A stretch of 64,000 nucleotides of DNA from Boseongicola aestuarii (GTDB lineage: Bacteria; Pseudomonadota; Alphaproteobacteria; Rhodobacterales; Rhodobacteraceae). Each line of letters opens with the position of its first letter. Within the stretch, counting starts at the first letter, position 1. Made by a program: the position numbers and the translations under genes. The notes under the pieces were generated by a model. It saw only the letters and a list, made by a program, of their open reading frames with translations, did not search any database and had not been told where the DNA came from. Positions 25,684 through 35,793 of this stretch are shown here, piece after piece. Where the stretch lies: assembly GCF_900184815.1 (NCBI RefSeq), contig NZ_FXXQ01000004.1, positions 1 to 64,000 on the forward strand. Reading direction: 5' to 3'.

Positions 25684-25699
25684 CAAAGGACCACCGAAA

Positions 25700-28132
25700 A
25701 TGAGCCTTCCCGCACAAGCCCGCGTCGTCATCATCGGCGGCGGAGTCATTGGCTGTTCCATCGCCTATCACCTCGCCAAGATCGGCTGGTCCGACGTCGT
25801 GCTCATGGAAAGAAAACGCCTCACGTCGGGCACCACTTGGCATGCTGCTGGCCTGATCGGGCAACTGCGCGCCAGCGCGAACATGACGAAACTCGCGAAA
25901 TATACCCAAGGTCTTTACGTCCAGCTTGAAGAAGAAACCGGCGTCGCCACCGGCTGCCGCTGGTGCGGGTCGATGACCGTCGCCCTGACCGAGGACCGCA
26001 AAGAGGAACTTCTGCGTCAGGCCTCCATGGCGCGCGCCTTCGGCGTCGAAGTTCACGAGATTTCGCCCGCCGAAGTCGCCGAGAAATACCCTCATCTGAA
26101 AGTCGACGACATCACCCAGGCGCTCTGGCTGCCGTCAGACGGGCAGGGCGACCCGGCCAACATTACTCAGGCCCTCGCCAAGGGCGCGCGCCAACGCGGC
26201 GCCAAGACGTTCGAGGGCACCAAGGTCACGAAAATCCACAAAGACGGCGCCCGCGTCACCGGGGTCGACTGGGAAACCGAAGCCGGAGACACCGGCCACA
26301 CCGCTTGCGAACACGTCGTTATCGCCTCGGGCATGTGGTCCCATTCGGTTGGCAAAATGGCCGGCGTCAACATCCCGCTCCACGCCTGCGAACATTTCTA
26401 TATCGTCACTGAAGGCATTGATAAACTGACACAATTACCCGTCCTGCGCGTACCTGACGAATGCGCCTACTACAAAGAGGACGCCGGCAAAATCCTCCTC
26501 GGCGCGTTTGAACCCGTCGCCAAACCTTGGGGTATGAGCGGCATCTCCGAGAGCTTCGAGTTCGACCAGCTGCAAGAGGACTTTGACCACTTCGAACCGA
26601 TCCTGGAACAGGCCGTTGAGCGCCTGCCGATCCTCGCCGAAGCCGGGATCCACACCTTCTTCAATGGCCCCGAAAGCTTCACCCCCGACGACGCCTACCA
26701 TCTCGGCCTCGCTCCCGGCAGCGAAAACATCTGGGTCGCAGCGGGCTTCAATTCCATCGGTATCCAGTCCGCAGGCGGGGCTGGCATGGCTCTGGCACAA
26801 TGGATGGACACAGGCGAAAAGCCCTTCGATCTCGGCGACGTCGACATCTCTCGGATGCAGCCGTTTCAAGGCAACAAACGCTACCTCCACGACCGCTCAA
26901 CCGAAACGCTCGGCCTGCTTTACGCCGACCACTACCCCTATCGCCAAAAAGCCACCGCGCGCGGAATTCGCCGCACACCGCTGCACGAACACCTGCTGAA
27001 AGCCGGCGCCGTCATGGGCGAAACCGCAGGCTGGGAACGCGCGAACTGGTTCGCCAATGAAGGCCAGACGCCCGAGTACGAATACAGCTGGGGACGTCAG
27101 AACTGGTTCGAAAATCAAGCCGCCGAACACCGTGCGATCCGCGAAAACGTCGGTCTTTATGACATGACGTCCTTCGGCAAAATCCGTGTCGAAGGACGCG
27201 ACGCCGAAGCCGTGATGAATCGCATCTGCGGCGGCGACATGTCCGTGCCCGTGGGCCGCATCGTCTACACGCAATTCCTCAACAACCGGGGCGGAATCGA
27301 AGCCGACGTCACCGTCACACGCCTGACGGAAACCGCCTATCTCGTCGTAACACCCGCCGCGACGCGCCTTGCTGACGAGACATGGCTGCGCCGTCACGCA
27401 GGAGACGCTAATGTCGTCATCACCGACGTCACGCCGGGCGAAGGTGTCATCGCCGTGATGGGTCCGAATGCACGCAATCTGATGGCCCGTGTCAGCCCAG
27501 ACGACTGGTCCAACGAGGCGCATCCTTTCGGCCACGCCCGTGAGATCGAGATCGGGTACGGTCTGGCCCGCGCGCATCGTGTGTCCTATGTCGGCGAACT
27601 TGGCTGGGAACTTTACACGTCCTCCGACATGACCGCGCATGTCTACGAAACGCTGGTCGAGGCGGGGGCTGACGTGGGCCTGAAACACGTCGGCCTGCAC
27701 GCGATGGACAGCCTGCGCATTGAGAAAGCCTTCCGCCATTTCGGCCATGACATCACCTGCGAGGACCACGTGGTCGATGCGGGACTATCCTTTGCGGTCA
27801 AAACGGAAAAGCCTGACTTCATCGGCCGCGACGCAGTCCTGAAACGCAGGGAAACGGGGCCAAAACTCCGCATGGTGCAATTCCGGCTGAGGGATCCGAG
27901 GCCTCTGCTGTTCCACCATGAACCGATCCTGAAGGACGGTAAATTCGTTGGATATCTGGCGTCCGGTAACTATGGTCATACGCTGGGCGGGGCCATCGGT
28001 CTTGGCTATGTTCCGGCGGAAATCGCAAAAGAAACAGACGGTTGGTCCATTGAAGTCGCCGGAGAGCGGGTTGCAACGGATGCGTCCCTACGGCCAATGT
28101 ATGACCCCAGATCCGAACGGATGCGAGGCTGA
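25700..28132 (+). CDS. FAD-dependent oxidoreductase-GcvT fusion (dimethylglycine/sarcosine dehydrogenase type)
   Basis: An 810-residue paralogue of the 21897 gene: GGGVIG at about 13-18, SGTTWHAAG with His48 for covalent FAD, the FAD domain to about 380, the GcvT domain from about 425 ([39 protein letters not shown]) and a C-terminal barrel ending [10 protein letters not shown]. It is diverged enough from the first copy that a second substrate or a second step (dimethylglycine versus sarcosine) is likely. Last gene of the operon; its stop touches that of the convergent epimerase-like gene. Confidence 0.9.
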   Translation: MSLPAQARVVIIGGGVIGCSIAYHLAKIGWSDVVLMERKRLTSGTTWHAAGLIGQLRASANMTKLAKYTQGLYVQLEEETGVATGCRWCGSMTVALTEDRKEELLRQASMARAFGVEVHEISPAEVAEKYPHLKVDDITQALWLPSDGQGDPANITQALAKGARQRGAKTFEGTKVTKIHKDGARVTGVDWETEAGDTGHTACEHVVIASGMWSHSVGKMAGVNIPLHACEHFYIVTEGIDKLTQLPVLRVPDECAYYKEDAGKILLGAFEPVAKPWGMSGISESFEFDQLQEDFDHFEPILEQAVERLPILAEAGIHTFFNGPESFTPDDAYHLGLAPGSENIWVAAGFNSIGIQSAGGAGMALAQWMDTGEKPFDLGDVDISRMQPFQGNKRYLHDRSTETLGLLYADHYPYRQKATARGIRRTPLHEHLLKAGAVMGETAGWERANWFANEGQTPEYEYSWGRQNWFENQAAEHRAIRENVGLYDMTSFGKIRVEGRDAEAVMNRICGGDMSVPVGRIVYTQFLNNRGGIEADVTVTRLTETAYLVVTPAATRLADETWLRRHAGDANVVITDVTPGEGVIAVMGPNARNLMARVSPDDWSNEAHPFGHAREIEIGYGLARAHRVSYVGELGWELYTSSDMTAHVYETLVEAGADVGLKHVGLHAMDSLRIEKAFRHFGHDITCEDHVVDAGLSFAVKTEKPDFIGRDAVLKRRETGPKLRMVQFRLRDPRPLLFHHEPILKDGKFVGYLASGNYGHTLGGAIGLGYVPAEIAKETDGWSIEVAGERVATDASLRPMYDPRSERMRG

Positions 28133-29041
28133 TTAGCGCTTGGAGAAGCGATGCACTGTGGTCTGTCGAAAGACGTTCGACGGGTCGAGCCTGATTGACG
28201 GAAAGTTCGGCTGGTTTGGTGCGTCGGGGTGAATTTCCGGCTCGACCGCGATGCCATAGTCCATGCCCGTATATACATGAACCGCCGGCGCGTCGCTCAG
28301 AATCTCCAGTCTGAGGTTCCCGCTTTCAAGCGTGACGCAAGGTTGAAGCTTAGTGGTCCGCGGCAACACAAAGCAGTGGTCGACGCTGTGCGACGGTCCG
28401 CGCGCCTTGCGGTAGTCCAATGCCGTTCCGTCGACTTGCGCGATGTCACCGGTTGGGATGTTGGCGGCATCCATCGCCAAGACGTGATCGGCGTAGATTT
28501 GCAGAGTGTGACCATCGCGACCCTGCCCTGAAAGCGCCCAGAACGGATGAAAACCGACGTTCATCAAAGTCGGCGCGTCGGTCGTTGCCGTTATATCCAA
28601 CACCAGATCGGCCTCCTTCAGCCGATAGGAAACCAACACACGCCGCTGACCGGGGAAGGCATCCGGGGGCAGGTCGACGCAGAAGGTCACAGAGCTTTCG
28701 TCTGCCGCTGCTATGTCCCAGACCATCCGGTGCAAACCTAAGGCGCCAGAATGGAGTAGGTTCGCCCCCTCGTTCGCGGGAAAGCTCAGGGTCTGTTCGT
28801 CCAACACTGCGCTGGCATTGGCGAGACGGTTCATCACCGGCCCGACGATAGTGCCGCAAAACGGGCGCGCTTCGGCTTTCGCAAGCGAAAGCGCAGGCGT
28901 CAGACCGTCGATACCGTCAAATATCAAACCGTTGATCCGCGCGCCTAGCGTCAGGAACCGTGCCGTCAAATGCTCGTTGGCGATCGTCACTTCGCGGACC
29001 GACCGACCGTCGGACAGGACTCCGAACTCGCGCGTGTTCAC
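28133..29041 (-). CDS. aldose 1-epimerase family protein
   Basis: A 302-residue galactose-mutarotase-fold protein. Active-site marks are His in NLLHSGALGLHR, the catalytic base His in NVGFHPFWAL near 163 and the Glu in VEPEIHPDAPNQPNFPSIRL near 280. It interconverts alpha and beta anomers of a sugar. It is the last gene of the tctCBA-atuA-DUF4387 operon, overlapping the DUF4387 stop by four bases, which hints that the transported compound or an intermediate is sugar-derived (for example a sugar acid). It may alternatively have lost mutarotase activity. Confidence 0.85.
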   Translation of the reverse strand: MNTREFGVLSDGRSVREVTIANEHLTARFLTLGARINGLIFDGIDGLTPALSLAKAEARPFCGTIVGPVMNRLANASAVLDEQTLSFPANEGANLLHSGALGLHRMVWDIAAADESSVTFCVDLPPDAFPGQRRVLVSYRLKEADLVLDITATTDAPTLMNVGFHPFWALSGQGRDGHTLQIYADHVLAMDAANIPTGDIAQVDGTALDYRKARGPSHSVDHCFVLPRTTKLQPCVTLESGNLRLEILSDAPAVHVYTGMDYGIAVEPEIHPDAPNQPNFPSIRLDPSNVFRQTTVHRFSKR

Positions 29042-29340
29042 GGGATTTCAATCTCGGCAATCAAAGCAGCCAAAGCGGCACCGTGCATGTCGCGGTCGGC
29101 GGTGGTGCCTTGCACGGCGGGGCGGGGCAGGGACAGTTTCACGACCGCCAAATCCTCGATATCGAAGCGTTTCAGCGTTTGCGCGGGCGTATCGAGAATG
29201 CGCGCCACACCGGATGTCGACAACCCGTCGCGCACGCGCACAAAGGCATCCTGAGAGCCGCAGAAAATGTCCACGGTCAGCCAGAACGGTCCGGCATTCT
29301 TTGAACGGACTTTCTCGACGATCCGGCCAAGTTCAGGCAT
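29038..29340 (-). CDS. DUF4387 domain-containing protein
   Basis: A 100-residue protein: LGRIVEKVRSKNAGPFWLTVDIFCGSQDAFVRVRD in the first half and LPRPAVQGTTADRDMHGAALAAL near the end, the usual DUF4387 layout (VRSKNAGPF-x-LT-DI-F is diagnostic). The ATG at 29340 lies within the last codons of the AtuA-type gene (8-base overlap). DUF4387 proteins almost always follow AtuA/DUF1446 proteins and probably form one enzyme complex with them; the reaction is unproven here. Confidence 0.85.
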   Translation of the reverse strand: MPELGRIVEKVRSKNAGPFWLTVDIFCGSQDAFVRVRDGLSTSGVARILDTPAQTLKRFDIEDLAVVKLSLPRPAVQGTTADRDMHGAALAALIAEIEIP

Positions 29341-30685
29341 CGAAAGTCTCCAGCGAAAACGCATCCATCGGGTCATCCAGTCGCAAAACATGGTTGAGAC
29401 AAAACTCGTAAATCGCGCCCCTGTCGATCTCGGCGGGTGAAAAGGGAAACGCAAACGTCGGCTGTTCTTCGTCGCGCGTAAGGGGGTGGTGCAGCAGGTA
29501 GGGGTTCAGAAGCTTACCGATCTCTCCGGCAAGTTCGGGCGTCTTCGCCGTGACCAGACCAAGCGCGCCGATTTCAACCGGATCACCAAGGCGCGTTTCC
29601 AGCGCGCCCAATGTCGCATTCTGCCCTATCAGTCTGATCTCAATCGAAAAATCATCCTCAGTGGCCGAGGTTCTTGCCACTGCCTTCGCGGTGCATCTCG
29701 CGACGATATCCTCGGCCCATGCCGCGGCATTTGCCACGTATCGCGCGTCCCTCAAAAGTGCGAGAACGATCGTCTGAAAGCCTGCCACCCGCGCGCCTTC
29801 AAGCTTTACCGTGTAGTCGTCGGAGGGGCTCCATTTCGATCCCGTGACCCGCACGCGCGTGTCATCCAAGGCCTCATAGCGAGCGCCCGTAACATCCAGA
29901 ACGCCACCCGGCTCATACAGCAGGAACGGATCGGAGTTTTCATAAAGCATATGCGCCGATACGGTGTGCGGTGTGGCGTGGGCGCCCTCGGCCAAGGGCG
30001 TCAGGACAAAGCTGTCGCTTTCAAAATCCACCTGCAAGACGCCCGACTGCGGGTTCGTCGCGCAAAGGGCGCCACATTCGCCGATCTTCGCCGCATGCCA
30101 GGCCAGTCCTGCGTCCACGCCGCGTTCGATTGGCAAGGCCGCGATGATCGCCGTGTCTGTGGTTCGCCCCGCAATCACGATGTCCGCACCTGTCGCAAGC
30201 GCGGCCGAAATCTGCTCGACCCCGGCCAAAGCGACGATGTTGGTGCAGCTTTCAATAAGCGGAACGTCGATCTCGGGTGCGGCGGGCAGGGGGGTAACCC
30301 GGCCCGCAGCAAGAGCCGCCGATATGTCATCGGGCGCTTGATCCGACTTCAACACCGCGATCTTCGCGCTTTGTCCGGTGTCGGCCAGAACTTCGCGCGT
30401 GATCCCCAAAAGCCAGTCCACTGCCGACCCTGCGCCGCAGGTTCCGGCCGTGCCGATCACCAAAGGACAACCCGCACGCCGCGCGGCATCCATCAGTCCG
30501 GCCCATTCGGCCTTGGTCGAAGACCGCGCGTATTTCGATACGCCCCGTCCAAGATAGGACGGGCCGCTGTCCGTCGAGCCGCCGTCAATGGCGATCAGGT
30601 CAGGCTTGTTGGCAATGCCCCGTTCAAGCGCGTCGGGGTCATAGCCAAGCCCAAGCGCACCGGATGGGATCAGAATTCTGACCAT
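29333..30685 (-). CDS. AtuA-like (DUF1446) acyclic terpene utilization family protein
   Basis: A 450-residue protein starting VRILIPSGALGLGYDPDALERGIANKPDLIAIDGGSTDSGPSYLG, the DUF1446 opening, followed by LVIGTAGTCGAG and IVIAGRTTDTAIIAALPIE. AtuA was named from terpene degradation in Pseudomonas, but the family is much wider and often linked to tripartite carboxylate transporters. Its start overlaps the tctA stop (TGATG). With DUF4387 it likely makes a two-subunit hydratase/isomerase-like enzyme for the imported acid (inference). Confidence 0.88.
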   Translation of the reverse strand: MVRILIPSGALGLGYDPDALERGIANKPDLIAIDGGSTDSGPSYLGRGVSKYARSSTKAEWAGLMDAARRAGCPLVIGTAGTCGAGSAVDWLLGITREVLADTGQSAKIAVLKSDQAPDDISAALAAGRVTPLPAAPEIDVPLIESCTNIVALAGVEQISAALATGADIVIAGRTTDTAIIAALPIERGVDAGLAWHAAKIGECGALCATNPQSGVLQVDFESDSFVLTPLAEGAHATPHTVSAHMLYENSDPFLLYEPGGVLDVTGARYEALDDTRVRVTGSKWSPSDDYTVKLEGARVAGFQTIVLALLRDARYVANAAAWAEDIVARCTAKAVARTSATEDDFSIEIRLIGQNATLGALETRLGDPVEIGALGLVTAKTPELAGEIGKLLNPYLLHHPLTRDEEQPTFAFPFSPAEIDRGAIYEFCLNHVLRLDDPMDAFSLETFDA

Positions 30686-32190
30686 CAGTCAGTGATCGCG
30701 GGCGGTTTTTTCAAGACGTTGCGCAGGAACATCGGAGCGACGAAGCCCAGAATGGCCGCGACCCACAGGCCGATCGAAATCGGGCTGGAAAACAGATAGG
30801 TCACATCACCGTCCGAAAGGATCATCGCGCGCCGCAATGCGTCCTCCATGTTGCCGCCCAGCAAGATGCCAAGAATTACCGGCACCGTCGGCACGTCGAG
30901 CTTGCGCAGGAAGTAGCCCAACACACCGAAACCGATCATCATCAGCATGTCGAAATAGCTGCCCGTTAGTGAGAATATGCCCACGAACGAGATCATCGTG
31001 ACACCCGGCAACAGGATCCACGCCGGCACCATCAGGACTTTGACGAAGATCTTCACCATCGGCACGTTCATCAACAGCAACACGACGTTCGCGATCAGCA
31101 ACGAGGCAATCAACCCCCAGACGACCTCGGGTCGTTCTGTGAACAACGTCGGCCCCGGCGTGATGTTCAGCGTCATCAAAAGCGCCAGCAAAACCGCAGT
31201 GGTGCCCGATCCCGGAACGCCAAGCGTCAGCATTGGCACCAGAGCACCGCCCGCCGCAGCGTTGTTGCCCGCCTCGGGGGCGGCCACGCCTTTCGGCACA
31301 CCCGTTCCGAAACCGCCGTTTGGCCCGGCGATGGACTTTTCGGTCATATAGGCCAGGAACGATCCAAGAGAGGCCCCGGCTCCGGGCAGGATACCTGCGA
31401 CAAAACCAACACCGGAAGAGCGCAACATCGTCCACTTGGTGTCAAAAATGTCCTTCCACGGCACACGTACCTTGTCGAGCGCGACTCCGATGGAAGACCC
31501 TTTGCCGTGGCTCTCGATAAAGAAGAACAGCTCGGCAATCGCGAAAAGACCGACAATCGCGACCAGGAAATCAACGCCGTCAAACAAGTGCAGGCTTCCT
31601 CCGGTCAAACGAGGCAGGCCGGACGAACTGTCGACGCCGATCATCGCTATCCCAAGACCCATACAGGCCGCCAAAGCCGCCTTGGCCTGGTTGTTGGACG
31701 CCATGCCGCCCAGCGTGCAGAACGCCAGCAAATACAGGGCGAAATACTCGGCCGGTCCGAACAGGAATGCCACACGTGCCAAAGACGGGGCCAGCAGCAT
31801 CAAACCGATGGTCGCCAACAATGCACCCACAAAAGACGCAACGCCCGACAGAACCAAAGCATCGCCCGCACGACCTTGCTTGGCCATCGGATAGCCATCC
31901 AGAGTGGTCATCAGTGCCGGCTCGTCACCCGGAATGTTCAGCAGGATCGAACTGATCCGCCCGCCATACATCGCGCCGTAATAAACCGACGTCATCAGGA
32001 CCAGCGCAGAAGTCGCATCAAGCCCCAGCGTGAAGGTGATCGGGATCAGGATCGCAACGCCGTTCGACGGACCAAGGCCCGGCAATGCGCCGATGATCGT
32101 TCCCAAAAAGCAGCCGCAAACGGCCAGAAATAACGTGTAGGGCGAAAGCGCGACGCCAAATCCAAGCGCAAGGTTGGACAGGATATCCAT
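30685..32190 (-). CDS. tctA: tripartite tricarboxylate transporter, large permease TctA
   Basis: A 501-residue protein with about 10-12 membrane segments. TctA signatures: FLGTIIGALPGLGPSNGVAILIPITF near 30-55, GRISSILLNIPGDEPALMTTLDGYPMAKQGRAGDAL near 95-130 and GAGASLGSFLAYMTEKSIAG near 270. It forms the ion-coupled channel of a periplasmic-binding-protein-dependent carboxylate importer with TctB and TctC. It sits one base after tctB and overlaps the AtuA-like gene. Confidence 0.95.
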   Translation of the reverse strand: MDILSNLALGFGVALSPYTLFLAVCGCFLGTIIGALPGLGPSNGVAILIPITFTLGLDATSALVLMTSVYYGAMYGGRISSILLNIPGDEPALMTTLDGYPMAKQGRAGDALVLSGVASFVGALLATIGLMLLAPSLARVAFLFGPAEYFALYLLAFCTLGGMASNNQAKAALAACMGLGIAMIGVDSSSGLPRLTGGSLHLFDGVDFLVAIVGLFAIAELFFFIESHGKGSSIGVALDKVRVPWKDIFDTKWTMLRSSGVGFVAGILPGAGASLGSFLAYMTEKSIAGPNGGFGTGVPKGVAAPEAGNNAAAGGALVPMLTLGVPGSGTTAVLLALLMTLNITPGPTLFTERPEVVWGLIASLLIANVVLLLMNVPMVKIFVKVLMVPAWILLPGVTMISFVGIFSLTGSYFDMLMMIGFGVLGYFLRKLDVPTVPVILGILLGGNMEDALRRAMILSDGDVTYLFSSPISIGLWVAAILGFVAPMFLRNVLKKPPAITD

Positions 32191-32191
32191 G

Positions 32192-32683
32192 TCAGTGCCC
32201 TCCTACGAAGGGAATGAGAATAGCCAGCGCGTCCCAAAGCTGGCCCTCTTTCGGAATGCGATAGGCGACAATGTTTCCAAGCCCAAGCGCGTATTTGAAC
32301 AGAACGAACAGCCCAAGCGACAACCCAAACCCCGACAGGATCGAAGCAACCGGACGGAATGAAATCTGATAGCTCAGGATCCCGGCGGCAAAGATCGTCG
32401 GCCCGATGAATCCCAAAGGCTTCAGCAGCACCGCGTAGATCGCCAGCACCACTACCGCGATGGCCATGGAAATCCATGTCGGACCACCAGGCCAGTCCGG
32501 ATCGGGATCAGCCCGGAAGATGATGGACAGGGAACAAATCGCCGCCACGCCGCCGATCAGAAGCGGGAACAGTTTCGGCAGAAACTCACCCGAGAAGAAA
32601 TTCGTCTGAATCTGGGTGGCGGCCGCGATATACGCGACCGCCGTGATCAGAGTGATCAGACCGAATATTCGGTCCGAAGCCAT
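32192..32683 (-). CDS. tctB: tripartite tricarboxylate transporter, small permease TctB
   Basis: A 163-residue protein with about four hydrophobic helices (FGLITLITAVAYIAAATQI; LFPLLIGGVAAICSLSIIF; WISMAIAVVVLAIYAVLLKPLGFIGPTIFAAGILSY; ILSGFGLSLGLFVLFKYALGL). The KPLGF motif with the following G-P-T-x-F segment is typical of TctB. The ATG shares a base with the tctC stop (TAATG). Confidence 0.92.
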   Translation of the reverse strand: MASDRIFGLITLITAVAYIAAATQIQTNFFSGEFLPKLFPLLIGGVAAICSLSIIFRADPDPDWPGGPTWISMAIAVVVLAIYAVLLKPLGFIGPTIFAAGILSYQISFRPVASILSGFGLSLGLFVLFKYALGLGNIVAYRIPKEGQLWDALAILIPFVGGH

Positions 32684-33645
32684 TACTGGATGACTCCAAG
32701 CTCTTTGGACATCGCGTTGATGTCTGCAACCAGCCCGTCAACATATGACTGGAACTGACCACCAACCAGCGTGAACGGAGCCAAGCCGTTGTCGGCCATG
32801 GCCTGAGCCCATTCTTCCGAGTCTGCGACCTGCTGCAACTTGCCGGCCCATTCCTCGAAGTGCGCGTCCGAAATGCCTTTCGGTACATAAAGACCACGCC
32901 AGTTAACGGCCACGACGTCATAGCCCTGCTCTTTGGCGGTCGGAATGTCCTCGAAGCCAGGCACGCGGTCTTCGGTCAGAACCGCGATCACGCGAATGTC
33001 GCCGTTGGCAAGGAACGAAACCACTTCCGACATGTCGCCGGTCATCGCTTGGGTGAAGCCACCGACTGTCTGCGTGATGGCATCCGCGCCACCGTCAACA
33101 CCGATGTACTTGATCGACGTGATATCGGTGAAGCCGCCCTCTTTGAGGATCATCAAAGGCTTCATATGGTCAAATCCACCAACGGCTGAACCGCCGGCAA
33201 AGGCAACCGAACCGGGATCGGCCTTGATCGCCTCAACCATGTCACCCAGCGTCTGAAACGGGCTGTCAGCCGCCACAACGATCACGCCCGGATCAGCACC
33301 GATGGCACCGACGAAACGCACCTGATCTGCAGTCATGCCTGCATAGGCGTTCTGTGCAAGACGTGTGGTTGTCGCCGAAGAAGCCGCGATAATCAGGTTT
33401 TCTTCGTCGTTGCGCTCGTTGACGACCGTTGTGTAGGCCAGTCCGCCGCCGGCACCCGGCATGTTGGTGACCTGAACGGGCGTGTCGACAGCACCGATAT
33501 CGTACAGGATCTTGCCGATCTGACGGCAGGTAAAGTCCCAGCCACCGCCGGGGTTGGCCGGTGCGATGCACTCAGCCGCAGAAGCTGCTCCGCCGATCAG
33601 GCAAAAAGCAGCGGTCAGCCCAAAGGCTTTTACTTTCGTTTTCAT
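32683..33645 (-). CDS. tctC: tripartite tricarboxylate transporter substrate-binding protein TctC (Bug family)
   Basis: A 320-residue periplasmic protein: signal peptide (FGLTAAFCLIGGAASAAE, cleavage near 23), CIAPANPGGGWDFTCRQIGKIL as the first loop, VQVTNMPGAGGGLAYTTV, and ADQVRFVGAIGADPGVIVVAADSPFQTLGDMVEAIKADPGSVAFAGGSAVGGFDHM. Bug-type proteins bind carboxylates, amides or related small anions. First gene of the operon; the TctD/E system is encoded divergently and likely senses the same compound. Confidence 0.93.
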   Translation of the reverse strand: MKTKVKAFGLTAAFCLIGGAASAAECIAPANPGGGWDFTCRQIGKILYDIGAVDTPVQVTNMPGAGGGLAYTTVVNERNDEENLIIAASSATTTRLAQNAYAGMTADQVRFVGAIGADPGVIVVAADSPFQTLGDMVEAIKADPGSVAFAGGSAVGGFDHMKPLMILKEGGFTDITSIKYIGVDGGADAITQTVGGFTQAMTGDMSEVVSFLANGDIRVIAVLTEDRVPGFEDIPTAKEQGYDVVAVNWRGLYVPKGISDAHFEEWAGKLQQVADSEEWAQAMADNGLAPFTLVGGQFQSYVDGLVADINAMSKELGVIQ

Positions 33646-33706
33646 GAAGTCCTCCCATTTGACTTGGCGGTTTTTTTCCGCTCATCGTGACAAAAGCCTA
33701 AGCACC

Positions 33707-33722
33707 TGACACCGACCTGTCA
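33707..33722. promoter_or_regulatory. candidate TctD operator between tctC and tctD
   Basis: TGACA (33707-33711) and TGTCA (33718-33722) form an inverted repeat with a 6-base spacer, 24 bases before the response-regulator start. A further TGACA lies at 33688-33692. The 100-bp intergenic region also holds GCGG-TTTTTTT-CCGC. Assignment to the response regulator is inferred from position only. Confidence 0.35.
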
Positions 33723-33745
33723 CGGCCAATTTTAAACGGGGCCCC

Positions 33746-34414
33746 ATGCGATTTCTGCTGATCGAAGATAATGCCAACCTTGCCAGCGCCGTCGCCGAGC
33801 GTCTGCAACTGGATGGCCACGCCGTTGATCACGCAGGTACGCTGGATGATGCCGAATCCTGCATCGCTGCCGCCGATTACGATTTGATATTGCTGGATAT
33901 TATGCTTCCCGACGGAGATGGCCGGACCTTCCTTCAATCGCACCGCCGAGCCGCAAAAAGCACGCCAATCATCGTCACCACAGCCCGCTCCGAAGTCTCG
34001 GACCGTGTCAGCCTTTTGGACCTTGGCGCCGACGATTACATCACCAAGCCTTTCGACTTTTCCGAGCTTGAAGCCCGCTGTCGCGCTGTTCTGCGCCGCC
34101 GCGGGGGTGTCGCAGCCAACCGTCTCACAGTCGCCAATGCGGTGCTTGATTCGACCGCTGGCGAGCTACAGATCGACGGCGTCGGCCAAACCCTGCGCAA
34201 CCGCGAACTGCGCCTTCTTGAAGTCTTTTTCACCTCACCCGGTCAGGTCTTCTCCAAATCCTATCTTCTTGACCGGCTTTTTTCCTTCTCCGAAGACGTC
34301 GGTGAAAACGCCATCGAGGTCTACGTCGGACGCATCCGCAAACGCCTTGAACCTTCTGATGCCGTCATCGAAACCGTGCGCGGCCTGGGCTATCGACTGG
34401 TCGCAAAACAGTGA
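33746..34414 (+). CDS. tctD: OmpR-type response regulator (TctD-like)
   Basis: A 222-residue protein. Receiver domain 1-120: RFLLIEDNANLA, phospho-acceptor Asp in LILLDIMLPDGDGRTF (near 51) and the Lys in DYITKPFDFSEL. Winged-helix effector domain about 128-220: LTVANAVLDSTAGELQIDGVGQTLRNRELRLLEVFFTSPGQVFSKSYLLDRLF...VYVGRIRKRL. It is divergent from tctC and overlaps the kinase gene by four bases, so it most likely activates the tctCBA operon when the substrate is present. Confidence 0.93.
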   Translation: MRFLLIEDNANLASAVAERLQLDGHAVDHAGTLDDAESCIAAADYDLILLDIMLPDGDGRTFLQSHRRAAKSTPIIVTTARSEVSDRVSLLDLGADDYITKPFDFSELEARCRAVLRRRGGVAANRLTVANAVLDSTAGELQIDGVGQTLRNRELRLLEVFFTSPGQVFSKSYLLDRLFSFSEDVGENAIEVYVGRIRKRLEPSDAVIETVRGLGYRLVAKQ

Positions 34415-35793
34415 CCTTTCCACCCCTCACGCGATCGATCCGCACCCGGCTCTTCCTCCAGCTGGCCGCCATCTCCGCGCTATTGTCAGTCGCGCTTTTT
34501 CTTGTCGTGCGCGGCCTTGCCGAAACCGCCGCCGAAGCCACGCAAGACGGTATCCTCTCCGCATCCGCCACCTCAATCGCCGATGCCTTGCGCTCTGAAG
34601 ACGGCGAGATCACCCTCGATCTGCCCTATTCCGCGCTCTCGATGCTTGGCACCACCAACGATGACCGCGTGTTCTACAAAGTCGAGGTGAACGGCGAAAC
34701 GCTGACAGGATATGACGATCTGCCAGCACCAACCGACGCGCCGACGATCTCGCGAAACACTTTCGCAACCTTCGATTATCGCGGCGACGAAGTGCGCATG
34801 GTGTCTGCATCGCGCACCGTCAGCGCGGGTGGCGTGCCGTCAAATGTCTTGATTTCCGTCGCCCAGACCCGCCTCGGCCTTGCCGCCATTTCTCAGCGCA
34901 TCAGCGCCATCGCCACCGGCGTCGGCCTTGTGTTCTTCCTCGTCGCCACCGCCCTCAGCCTGCTTGCCGCGCGCTCTGCCTTGCGTCCTCTGAAAGAACT
35001 CACCGCCGCCGTCACGCGTCGTGGTCCCGCCGACCTGCGCCCCCTCGCAATCCAGCCGCCGACCGAACTGGAACCCTTCGTTTCTGCTTTGAACACTTTC
35101 ATCGCCCGCCTGCGCGCCTCGCTCCTGCGCTCCGAGGACCTCATCGCCGAAGCCGCCCACCGCGTCCGCACACCCCTTGCCACCGTGCGCGCCAAAGCCG
35201 AGGTCACGCACCGCAAACTGAACAAACCCGAGCACCGACAGACCATGCGGGAAATGATCCGCGCCATCGACGAAAGCTCGCGCTCCGCCGGTCAGCTTCT
35301 TGATCACGCCATGGTCACCTTCCGCACCGACAGCCTCGCAACGGAATCCATCGATATGGGCGAACTGGTGCGCGAAACCGTCGCCCGTCTGGAACCCGCC
35401 GCCGACCTCAAGGACGCCACAATCCGCTGCACCATTCCCAAACAGCCGCCCCATTTCACTGGCGACCGCATCCTGTTGCAAAGTGCGATCCAGAACATCC
35501 TCGACAACGCGATCAAATATTCCCCCGACGATAGCGATATCGCCGTCACCCTGACCGCCGTCGACACCCTCCGACTTGATGTCTCCGATCAGGGCAGGGG
35601 CTTTGGCGACACCGACACGAACACCCTGAAGGCCCGCTTTTCACGCGGTGCCAACGTCGACGACATCGTCGGCTCCGGCCTCGGGCTCACCATCGCGGAC
35701 GAGGTCGCCCGCGCGCACGGCGGCACCCTTGCAATCACCCGAAACGAAGGAGCAAAAGGCGCATGCGTTTCGCTTGTCTTCCCGCTGCAATAA
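34411..35793 (+). CDS. tctE: sensor histidine kinase (TctE-like)
   Basis: A 460-residue inner-membrane kinase. Membrane helices lie near 13-33 and 165-190, with a periplasmic domain between them (family DUF/TctE_N-like). A HAMP-like segment is followed by the H-box EAAHRVRTPLATVRAKAEV (phospho-His near 249), the N-box NILDNAIKYSP, the G1 SDQGRGFGD and the G2 GSGLGLTIADEVA. It phosphorylates the upstream regulator. The 3' end overlaps the next gene by 31 bases, which points to coupling with a secreted binding protein that may present the ligand. Confidence 0.92.
   Translation: MTFPPLTRSIRTRLFLQLAAISALLSVALFLVVRGLAETAAEATQDGILSASATSIADALRSEDGEITLDLPYSALSMLGTTNDDRVFYKVEVNGETLTGYDDLPAPTDAPTISRNTFATFDYRGDEVRMVSASRTVSAGGVPSNVLISVAQTRLGLAAISQRISAIATGVGLVFFLVATALSLLAARSALRPLKELTAAVTRRGPADLRPLAIQPPTELEPFVSALNTFIARLRASLLRSEDLIAEAAHRVRTPLATVRAKAEVTHRKLNKPEHRQTMREMIRAIDESSRSAGQLLDHAMVTFRTDSLATESIDMGELVRETVARLEPAADLKDATIRCTIPKQPPHFTGDRILLQSAIQNILDNAIKYSPDDSDIAVTLTAVDTLRLDVSDQGRGFGDTDTNTLKARFSRGANVDDIVGSGLGLTIADEVARAHGGTLAITRNEGAKGACVSLVFPLQ

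Noticed and set aside
29486-30799. 437-codon open frame on the plus strand
   Set aside because: Antisense to the AtuA-like gene; Arg/Gly-rich translation without recognisable domains.
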